A DNA stretch of 7,934 nt from Palsa-883 sp035696165 (GTDB lineage: Bacteria; Pseudomonadota; Alphaproteobacteria; Acetobacterales; Acetobacteraceae). This document shows positions 1-5,151 of this stretch, piece after piece (within the stretch, counting starts at the first letter, position 1; each line of letters starts with the position of its first letter). The translations under genes were made by a program, and so were the position numbers. The DNA is taken from assembly GCA_035696165.1 (NCBI GenBank), contig DASRQX010000174.1, positions 1 to 7,934 of the forward strand, written 5' to 3'. The notes under the pieces are model-generated. The model ran no database searches and was not told where the DNA came from. It was given only the letters and a program-made list of their open reading frames with translations.

Positions 1-251
1 CGCCGACGCACGGGTCATCGCGCCGCTGGCAGCCGCCGGAAAAGCCACCGTGATCCCATCCAGGGCGAACCGCCAAACGCCTCGCGAGTTTGATACAGAG
101 ATCTACAAAGAGCGGCATTTGATCGAGAACTTCTTCGCCAAAATCAAGCAGTTCCGCGCTATCGCCACCCGCTACGAAAAAACCAAGCGGCATTTCCTCG
201 TCGCCGTTCACCTCGTCGCCGCAGTCATCTGGCTCAATTGACTACAGGCCC
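1..251 (+). mobile_element. IS5-family insertion sequence, right-hand end only
   Basis: The window opens inside an insertion sequence. Its transposase stops at 241, and the element appears to end about 10 bases later. The sequence ACTACAGGCCC (241-251), read from the outside as GGGCCTGTAGT, resembles terminal inverted repeats of IS5-family elements (recalled, not searched). It is followed by CTAG-like bases (251-254), in keeping with the short TA-centred targets of this family. The left end lies outside the window, so the second terminal repeat and the target duplication cannot be checked and the exact boundary is inferred. Confidence 0.6.
2..241 (+). CDS. IS5-family transposase, C-terminal fragment
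   Basis: An open frame runs from the window edge to TGA at 239-241. It encodes the last ~79 residues of a DDE transposase, the enzyme that cuts and rejoins the ends of the element. The fragment holds the Y-(2)-R-(3)-E-(6)-K signature of the IS4/IS5 superfamily (YKERHLIENFFAKIK, codons about 104-148). The catalytic glutamate codon is at 125-127. The tail, with KRHFLVAVHLVAAVIWLN, is typical of IS5-group enzymes. The frame is open upstream of the GTG at 50, reading ADARVIAPLAAAGKATVIP, so GTG 50 is not the real start. The two catalytic aspartates lie outside the window, so activity cannot be judged. Confidence 0.85.
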   Translation, partial: ADARVIAPLAAAGKATVIPSRANRQTPREFDTEIYKERHLIENFFAKIKQFRAIATRYEKTKRHFLVAVHLVAAVIWLN

Positions 252-301
252 TAGCTACACAATCGCCGGATGATACCCGGAGAACGGCAGTCTCCGTGCC
301 G
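242..301. other. spacer between IS end and L,D-transpeptidase stop, with small hairpins
   Basis: This 60-base gap contains two overlapping small dyads: CGGAGA (278-283) with TCTCCG (291-296), and CGGCA (285-289) with TGCCG (297-301). The second lies directly behind the TAG stop of the minus-strand transpeptidase gene and is followed on that strand by TTCT. This could be a weak terminator for the ribA operon. The stem is only 5 bp and there is no real T tract, so the call is tentative. Confidence 0.25.
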
Positions 302-811
302 CTATTCCACCACCAACTCGGTCACCCCGTCCGCCAGCAGACGCCGCAAATCCCCCAGTGCCAGCGCCACACACCCTTCGGTCGGCGCATAATCGGCCCG
401 CGCAACATGCAGGAAGATCGCCGAGCCGCGACCGCGAATCACCGGCGTATCATTCCACCCCAGCACGCCGATCAGGTCATACACCGCATCGGCGCGCCAC
501 AGTTCCTCGTATCGGCCGTCGTGCGGCAGGCGCACTATCCGGTTGTAGTCGGCATGGCCCGGGTCGTCGCACCAGCCGTCATCCGGCGCCAGCGGCTCGA
601 TCGGCACTGCGCATGCCGGCGGCGGCCCGCGATCCGCGCGGTACAGCACCCGGCGCAGCGGCAGAATGCCGGCGGGCGTCGCGCCATCGCGCTCCTGCTT
701 GTCCACGCCCCGCACGCCGCCGCGCCCCAAGGCCACGCGGAACACCTGCCCGGCCAGCACCAGCCGTCCGTCGCGATGGACGATTGCCTGAATGGGCGCC
801 TGCGTGGGCAC
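302..811 (-). CDS. L,D-transpeptidase (YkuD-fold) family protein, COG3786-like
   Basis: The 169-residue product has the features of the COG3786 branch of the YkuD/L,D-transpeptidase fold. The parent family makes or modifies 3-3 peptidoglycan crosslinks through a catalytic cysteine. Visible blocks are KQERDGATPAG (residues 38-48), GWCDDP (79-84), YNRIVRLPH (89-97), LWRADAVYD (104-112), GSAIFLH (129-135) and PTEGCVAL (143-150). The likely catalytic pair is H135 and C147. The usual [S/T]HGC motif reads TEGC here, which I recall as normal for this branch. No signal peptide or membrane segment is visible, so an envelope location is not supported and the role is uncertain. The start is GTG at 811, 7 bases after the ribA stop, so the gene is very probably co-transcribed with ribA. 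Shine-Dalgarno support is weak. The stop is TAG at 302-304. Confidence 0.85.
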   Translation of the reverse strand: MPTQAPIQAIVHRDGRLVLAGQVFRVALGRGGVRGVDKQERDGATPAGILPLRRVLYRADRGPPPACAVPIEPLAPDDGWCDDPGHADYNRIVRLPHDGRYEELWRADAVYDLIGVLGWNDTPVIRGRGSAIFLHVARADYAPTEGCVALALGDLRRLLADGVTELVVE

Positions 812-818
812 CTGAATT

Positions 819-1976
819 TTACTCGCCCAGCAGGTGGCCGAACCGCTCGGCCTTGGTCGCCAGGTACTGGTCGTTCACCCCATTCGGCGCGAAGGCGTGC
901 GCCTCCCGCCCGACGATCTCCACGCCGCACGCGGCCAGCGCGGCCAGCTTGTTCGGGTTGTTGGTCAAGAGCCGGACGCGTTTGATCCCCAACGACTCCA
1001 GCATCGTCGCGGCGGTGAGGAAGCTGCGCTCATCGGCACCCCAGCCCAGCGCTCGATTGGCGTCCAGCGTATCCAGCCCGCGGTCCTGCAGCGAATAGGC
1101 GCGCAGCTTGTTGACCAGGCCGATGCCGCGTCCCTCCTGCGCCAGATACAGCAGCACGCCGGCACCTTCCTCGGCGATGCGGCCGATCGCGCCGCGCAAC
1201 TGGCTGCCGCAGTCGCAGCGCAGGCTGCCCAACAAATCGCCAGTGAAACATTCCGAGTGCAGGCGCACCAGCGGGGCGGCCGCCAGTTCGGGCTTGCCGA
1301 CGACTATCGCCAGATGCTCGATCGCGCCGTCCTCGGTGCGGAAGGCGATGATGCGCGCCTCGGGAGCCAAGCCCAGCGGCACCTGCGCTTCGGCCACGCG
1401 GCGCAGGCTGGCCGCGGCGCCGTTCGCGTAGGCCAGCACGTCGGCCGCGCTGACGCTCAACAGTCCGAGCCGCGCAGCCTCGGCCAGCGCATCGGGCCGC
1501 GCCCGAGCGGCCAACACCGCCGGCAGCAGCCGTGACAACTTGGCAAGCGCCAGGGCGGGACGCGCCAGGGCGGGCAGCTTGGCCTCGGTCGGCAGCTTGC
1601 GCACCGGCTGATCCGTGGTCGGGTCGGCGAGCGCACGTAGCTTCTCGGGATCGGCCAGGCTGTCGGCCACGTCGATCGCCACGGCCTGGACACGCTGGGA
1701 CGAACGCCGCCGCAGCACCACGGCCGCGCGCGCCGGGGCCAGCAGCATCACCGGCGGGTCGGTGGCGAGGGCGCCCAATTCCGCAACGCCGCGCGGGCCG
1801 ACGGTTTCCACCGCCAGCAGGGCCAACGGTTCCGCGCCGGGCAGCTCTCCCGTCAGCAAAATCGGCGTGCCACGCCGCAACTCCGACACCGCTCGATGCA
1901 CGGCACGCAAGCGCGCCGGATCAACCGGGGCATCGGGCGGCGGGCGGAGCCGGCCCACGGGAAAGGAATTGGTCAT
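819..1976 (-). CDS. ribA: GTP cyclohydrolase II with degenerate N-terminal domain
   Basis: RibA opens GTP to 2,5-diamino-6-ribosylamino-4(3H)-pyrimidinone 5'-phosphate, releasing formate and pyrophosphate. This is the first committed step of riboflavin synthesis and takes place in the cytosol. The catalytic domain is about residues 195-385 of 385. Zinc ligands C243, C254 and C256 lie in HSECFTGDLLGSLRCDCG, followed by EGRGIGL (281-287), Y294, and D315/R317 in GADERSF, then LLTNNPNKL (336-344). The spacing from C243 to Y294 (51) and to R317 (74) matches Cys54, Tyr105 and Arg128 of E. coli RibA. Residues ~20-190 resemble the position and layout of a DHBP synthase (RibB) domain but lack its acidic D-R-E-x-E-G-D metal/substrate motif. 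This is therefore probably not a bifunctional RibBA, and RibB activity would have to come from elsewhere. The start is ATG at 1974-1976 with a weak GAAG upstream. The L,D-transpeptidase gene follows closely. Confidence 0.92.
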   Translation of the reverse strand: MTNSFPVGRLRPPPDAPVDPARLRAVHRAVSELRRGTPILLTGELPGAEPLALLAVETVGPRGVAELGALATDPPVMLLAPARAAVVLRRRSSQRVQAVAIDVADSLADPEKLRALADPTTDQPVRKLPTEAKLPALARPALALAKLSRLLPAVLAARARPDALAEAARLGLLSVSAADVLAYANGAAASLRRVAEAQVPLGLAPEARIIAFRTEDGAIEHLAIVVGKPELAAAPLVRLHSECFTGDLLGSLRCDCGSQLRGAIGRIAEEGAGVLLYLAQEGRGIGLVNKLRAYSLQDRGLDTLDANRALGWGADERSFLTAATMLESLGIKRVRLLTNNPNKLAALAACGVEIVGREAHAFAPNGVNDQYLATKAERFGHLLGE

Positions 1977-2257
1977 CTTGTCTTCACAAATAGCACGGGG
2001 TCGGCGGGGAGTCTGGCACGTCCGCCTATTTTGTCACTGCGGGGCGGTGTTACCAGCGGGGGCGAGACGATTGGTGCCCCCGGTTGGTGTATTCCCGTTA
2101 TGTTCCAAAAATATCGCCGCCTCACGGTCCGCCATCGCCGATCATGCCCCCTTCGATCATGGCCGCCGTGCCGGCGTTGCCCCAGGCGGGCTGCCGACAT
2201 ACCGAAGCTGCGTGTCATCATCTATACCGCGAGGGACGCGTTCAAGGAGCATGCACG
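1977..2257. other. divergent spacer between ribA and the SDR gene
   Basis: Both flanking genes must be transcribed out of this 281-base spacer. I find no convincing -35/-10 pair for either direction and no FMN riboswitch-like structure on the ribA side. An 8-base direct repeat CGATCATG occurs at 2139-2146 and 2154-2161 (15-base period). It is in the right place to be a regulator half-site pair for the SDR gene but could be chance. Confidence 0.3.
2244..2249 (+). promoter_or_regulatory. ribosome binding site fixing the SDR start
   Basis: AAGGAG sits 8 bases upstream of ATG 2258 and 11 upstream of the adjacent in-frame ATG 2261. It rules against the far-upstream in-frame TTG at 2084, which would add 58 residues of unrelated, proline-rich sequence before the Rossmann fold. 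Confidence 0.75.
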
Positions 2258-3061
2258 ATGATGCCGAACGAGGAATGGGGCCTTGCAGGAAAAGTGGCGA
2301 TCGTCACCGGTGGCGGGGCGGTGGGTGACGGCATCGGCAACGGCCGCGCTGCGGCCATCCTGCTGGCGCGCGCCGGAAGCAACGTGCTGGTCGTCGACCG
2401 TGACCTGACACTTGCCGAGCGCACCGTGGCGATGATCGCCGACGAGGGCGGCAAAGCGGTTGCCGCCTGTTACGACCTTACGGATTCCAAGCAATGCGCC
2501 GCCATGGTCGAGGACGCGGTGTCCCGTTGGGGCAGGCTCGATTGCCTCGACAACAACGTGGGCATCGGCAGCAAGGGCACCGTCGTCGAGGAAACCGAGG
2601 AGAACTGGGCCCGCATCATGCACGTGAACGTGGACACTATGTTCCTTGCGTGCAAGCACGCCATCCCCGCGATGATCCGCACCGCCGGCGGCGGATCGAT
2701 CGTCAACGTCTCTTCCATCTCCGCGCTGCGCCCGCGCGGCCTCACGGCCTATTCCGTCTCCAAGGGTGCGGTCATCGCGTTGACCAAGGCGATGGCGGTC
2801 GACCACGGCGCGCAGGGCATCCGCGTCAACTGCGTTGCGCCCGGACCGGTCTATACACCGATGGTCTACGCCCGCGGCATGACGGAGCAGGCGCGCGACA
2901 CCCGCCGCGATGCTTCCGTGCTCAAGCGCGAGGGCACCGGCTGGGACATCGGCAGCGCCGTGCGTTTCCTGCTGTCCGACCAGGCCCGCTACATCACTGG
3001 CCAGACGCTAGTCGTCGACGGCGGCGCCACCTTGGTTGGCCCCAGCCGAGCATCTCAGTAG
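2258..3061 (+). CDS. short-chain dehydrogenase/reductase (classical SDR)
   Basis: This 267-residue protein has classical SDR length and is a cytosolic NAD(P)-dependent oxidoreductase acting on an alcohol or ketone. It begins with VAIVTGGG and a glycine-rich loop lengthened to TGGGAVGDGIGNG (17-29). D47 at the end of the second strand (VLVVDRD) favours NAD+ over NADP+. D73 in YDLT contacts adenine in the family. NNVG (99-102) replaces the usual NNAG. The catalytic set is N123 (probable, in MHVNVD), S152 or S153 in VNVSSISA, Y165 and K169 (YSVSK). PGPVYTP (195-201) and LVVDGG (251-256) complete the fold. It most resembles proteins annotated as glucose 1-dehydrogenase or 3-oxoacyl reductase, but such names are unreliable for substrate. 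The gene stands alone on its strand. The transporter beyond the 3' gap faces it, and both may belong to one catabolic locus. Confidence 0.9.
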   Translation: MMPNEEWGLAGKVAIVTGGGAVGDGIGNGRAAAILLARAGSNVLVVDRDLTLAERTVAMIADEGGKAVAACYDLTDSKQCAAMVEDAVSRWGRLDCLDNNVGIGSKGTVVEETEENWARIMHVNVDTMFLACKHAIPAMIRTAGGGSIVNVSSISALRPRGLTAYSVSKGAVIALTKAMAVDHGAQGIRVNCVAPGPVYTPMVYARGMTEQARDTRRDASVLKREGTGWDIGSAVRFLLSDQARYITGQTLVVDGGATLVGPSRASQ

Positions 3062-3080
3062 GCTTGGAACGTTCCCCCAT

Positions 3081-3133
3081 ATGGCCGGGTTTTTCCCCCG
3101 TATCCGAACGCTCATAGGGACAAGCCCAGCCAT
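3081..3133. repeat. imperfect palindrome, REP-like
   Basis: ATGGCCGGGTTTTTCCC (3081-3097) faces GGGACAAGCCCAGCCAT (3117-3133). It pairs 14 of 17 positions around a 19-base loop. It begins 19 bases after the SDR stop. Its form, ATGGCCGGG...CCCxGCCAT with GGGACAAG, is like a palindrome I recall between genes in many alphaproteobacteria. It may serve as a transcript-end stabiliser or terminator for the SDR gene, though no T tract follows. Confidence 0.55.
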
Positions 3134-3184
3134 GACGAGTCGAGCGGCCCGCACACACGCGCCGAGGGGGGGGAGAATGTTTCG

Positions 3185-3196
3185 GTTACCGGTAAC
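3185..3196. promoter_or_regulatory. LacI-type operator-like dyad
   Basis: GTTACCGGTAAC is a perfect 12-base palindrome with the central CG characteristic of operators bound by LacI/GntR-type sugar-acid repressors (family knowledge: E. coli gluconate and idonate operators have related TTAC...GTAA arms). It lies 124 bases after the SDR stop and far from any start codon in the window. No LacI-family gene is visible. It could be a relic of a lost promoter, or chance. Confidence 0.35.
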
Positions 3197-3311
3197 GTTG
3201 CATGGACGTTCTGACTCGTTGCTGTCGGCTGGGTTCCACCACCGGGAGCGCCTGCAGCGCAGCAAGTCAACGCTTGTGTAATCATCTGCTGGTGAAATCG
3301 CGAAGGAAGGT

Positions 3312-3433
3312 TTTAGCGCAGACAATAAGATGATTCACGCAAAACACGCAGATGGTCCAGCGTGGCTCACAAGCCATGCACCGCACTGAACCATCTGCGT
3401 GTTTTGCGTGCATCTGCCGGTATCTGCGCTAAA
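3312..3433. repeat. nested 122-base inverted repeat with ATCTGC units
   Basis: Three tiers of complementarity share one centre. The outer tier is TTTAGCGCAGA (3312-3322) against TCTGCGCTAAA (3423-3433), 11/11. The middle tier is 3336-3356 against 3390-3410, 21/21 perfect, containing GCAAAACACGCAGATGG. The inner tier is TGGCT (3363-3367) against AGCCA (3372-3376). Unpaired spacers of 13 and 12 bases lie between the outer and middle stems, and both contain an AGATG/CATCT echo. The right arm carries ATCTGC three times (3393, 3412, 3422). A transcript from either strand would fold into a long hairpin. It ends about 95 bases beyond the MFS stop. It may be a REP/BIME-like or MITE-like element, or a bidirectional transcript end. 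Confidence 0.85.
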
Positions 3434-3528
3434 TTCTTTCTCGTCATGCAACGACCAAGACTCGCAACGCGGCCCCGGGACCGTACGTCGTGGCTGCCTG
3501 CTGCCCGAGCCACGGTTGACGTCCCGCG

Positions 3529-4863
3529 TCAGGCAGTCACTGCGGGCACCTTTTCCAGCCGCCGGTCATGGCCGAGAGCAAGCACCACCACACCCGAAAC
3601 GATCGAGCCGGTGGCAATCGCCAGCAGGCCCAGCGGGAAGCTGCCAGTTGCATCCTGGATCAGTCCCATCAGGTAGGGCCCGAGGAAGCCGCCGAGATTG
3701 CCGACCGCGTTGATCAGCGCGATACCGCCCGCGGCCGCGCTGCCGGTCAGCATCGCGGTCGGCAAAGCCCAAAAGGTCGGTGCGATGCCGGCGGCGGCGC
3801 ATTGGGCCGCGATGATCGCGGCCATCATGGCCACCGGACTGTCGAACGCCAGGCACGAGATCAGGCACGCCGCGCTGATCAGGCAGGCCGCAGCGCAATG
3901 CTTGCTGCGCTCGCCCGTGCGGTCGGAATGTATCCCCCACAATATCAAGGCGACGATGCCGAAAAGGTAGGGTAGCGCTGTGACGAAGCCGGTCTGCACG
4001 TTGCTCATGCCGAAACGCTTGACGATCTGCGGCAGGAATAACACCACGCCATAGCCGGTGACGTTCTGGCCAAAATAGATCAACGTCAGCGCCCAGACGC
4101 GCGGGTTGCATAATGTCTCGCCCAATCCGTAGTGCCGGATCGACTCGCGCTGTGACCGCTCCGCCGCGAGCCTGTTGGTCAGCCATTCGCGCTGCTCCGG
4201 CCGCAGCCAGCGCGCGTCCGCCGGCCCGTCGGTCAGGTAGTAAAAGACGACCACGCCGAGCACCAGCGCCGGCACTGCCTCGATCACGAACAGCCACTGC
4301 CAGCCTTGCAGACCAAACACGCCGTCGAGCCCCAGCAGATAGCCGGAGAGCACCGAGCCGGTCACCACGGCGACAGGAATGGCCGTCATGAACTGGGCGA
4401 TCATGCGCGAGCGGTATTGGGAAGGGAACCACCACGTCAGGAATAGGATGATGCCGGGATAGTAGCCGGCCTCGGCAATGCCGAGCAGGAAGCGGATGGC
4501 GTAGAACGAGTTGGCGCTCCAGATAAAGGCGGTCAGACCGGAGATGATGCCCCAGGTCAGCAAGATGCGCGCGATCCAGCGACGGGCGCCGACTTTGGCC
4601 AGGATGAGGTTGCTGGGGATCTCGAACAGGAAATAGCCGACGAAGAAGATGCCGCTTCCCACCCCGAAGACCGTGGCACTGAAGCCGAGCGCCTTGTTCA
4701 TCGTCAGTCCCGCAAATCCGACATTCACGCGGTCGAGATACGCGGCGTAATAGCAGAGAAACAGCAGCGGGATCAGGCGCCGGCGCACCCGGGCCATGGT
4801 CTCGCGTTCCAACGGGCCGACGCTGACATCGGCGCGCTGCGCCGCCATTGACGCTGAAGCCAT
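3529..4863 (-). CDS. MFS transporter, anion:cation symporter (ACS) family
   Basis: This 444-residue inner-membrane protein is predicted to have 12 membrane segments in two halves, with a central cytoplasmic loop around residues 212-250. Members import organic anions such as tartrate, phthalate, galactonate or glucarate with protons. Family marks include YYAAYLDRVNVGFA (38-51) in helix 1, GYFLFEIPSNLIL with VGARRWIAR (76-99) in the loop 2-3 region, and RFLLGIAEAGYYPGI (124-138) followed by WWFP. The second-half loop reads GIHSDRTGERSKH (310-322). I chose ATG 4863, preceded by GAGAGGAAC. A GTG at 4899 would add 12 charged residues (GNPRAGERERN) without a better ribosome site. The stop is TGA at 3529-3531. 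The gene faces the SDR gene across a structured gap. Together with the ThuA/amidohydrolase operon this suggests uptake of a sugar acid or aromatic acid, but the substrate is not predictable. Confidence 0.9.
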   Translation of the reverse strand: MASASMAAQRADVSVGPLERETMARVRRRLIPLLFLCYYAAYLDRVNVGFAGLTMNKALGFSATVFGVGSGIFFVGYFLFEIPSNLILAKVGARRWIARILLTWGIISGLTAFIWSANSFYAIRFLLGIAEAGYYPGIILFLTWWFPSQYRSRMIAQFMTAIPVAVVTGSVLSGYLLGLDGVFGLQGWQWLFVIEAVPALVLGVVVFYYLTDGPADARWLRPEQREWLTNRLAAERSQRESIRHYGLGETLCNPRVWALTLIYFGQNVTGYGVVLFLPQIVKRFGMSNVQTGFVTALPYLFGIVALILWGIHSDRTGERSKHCAAACLISAACLISCLAFDSPVAMMAAIIAAQCAAAGIAPTFWALPTAMLTGSAAAGGIALINAVGNLGGFLGPYLMGLIQDATGSFPLGLLAIATGSIVSGVVVLALGHDRRLEKVPAVTA

Positions 4864-5141
4864 GTTCCTCTCCCGCTCCCCCGCTCTTGGGTTGCCCACT
4901 TCTGGGTAGTTAGTCCAGACGGGCCGACCCGAGAGCCGGGCCGACCGCCGTTCGCCTCGGCCGGACCGGTGATGCCGCTACAGCCAACCGGGCCTGTATG
5001 GATGCTGCGCATCCCCGCAGCAAGAGCGTGGCGCGGCAGTACATCGCTCGACAATGCAGAGCACGTATCAGCAAAGCGCGTGTCTTCACCTTGTGGCGCG
5101 CGGCGAGACGCGGCGCAATTCGGACACCGGTGAGGCCGGGC
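4864..5141. other. spacer upstream of the MFS gene (minus-strand leader)
   Basis: These 278 bases separate the sulfotransferase stop from the MFS start on the minus strand and must carry the MFS promoter if the genes are not co-transcribed. I could not pick a promoter. Visible structure: a 10-base direct repeat CGGGCCGACC at 4920-4929 and 4937-4946 (17-base period), and two competing hairpins, GGATGC/GCATCC (5000-5005, 5009-5014) and GCTGCG/CGCAGC (5004-5009, 5016-5021). Open frames crossing here show no recognisable protein. Confidence 0.35.
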
Positions 5142-5151
5142 TTAACCCGGC
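5135..5151 (-). terminator. GC hairpin overlapping the sulfotransferase stop
   Basis: GCCGGG (5135-5140) and CCCGGC (5146-5151) form a 6-bp stem with a 5-base loop that contains the TAA stop of the minus-strand gene (5142-5144). It could end or protect that transcript. No T tract follows, so it is not a canonical intrinsic terminator. Confidence 0.3.

Larger units (their letters stand above)
3062..3528. other. 467-base gap between converging 3' ends, no gene seen
   Basis: The SDR gene ends at 3061 and the MFS gene ends (minus strand) at 3529. Small open frames here, such as 3036-3281 and 3399-3713 on the plus strand, look like random arginine- and serine-rich translations without convincing starts. 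The stretch instead carries a 53-base imperfect palindrome, a run of eight G (3166-3173), a 12-base perfect dyad and a 122-base nested inverted repeat, each listed separately. It looks like a collecting place for small mobile or repetitive elements, possibly including the remains of a former promoter. Confidence 0.6.

Noticed and set aside
296..1535. Several 230-250-residue plus-strand open frames
   Set aside because: All are antisense to ribA and the transpeptidase gene and are made of arginine/alanine/proline-rich translation without domain features.
1977..2257. FMN riboswitch upstream of ribA
   Set aside because: I looked for the conserved FMN aptamer helices on the minus strand and found none. 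ribA genes of this type are often not riboswitch-controlled.
2084..2257. Upstream TTG start extending the SDR by 58 residues
   Set aside because: No ribosome site is seen there and the extension is not SDR-like, whereas AAGGAG is well placed before ATG 2258.
3036..3281. 81-residue plus-strand open frame after the SDR
   Set aside because: It overlaps the SDR end and reads through two palindromes and the G tract. It has no recognisable feature.
3393..3427. ATCTGC repeats as a CRISPR or tandem array
   Set aside because: Only three 6-base units with uneven spacing, all within one arm of the inverted repeat. No spacers and no cas genes.
4864..4899. GTG start for the MFS transporter
   Set aside because: It adds 12 charged residues with no better ribosome site. 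ATG 4863 follows GAGAGGAAC and gives a typical ACS-family N-terminus.
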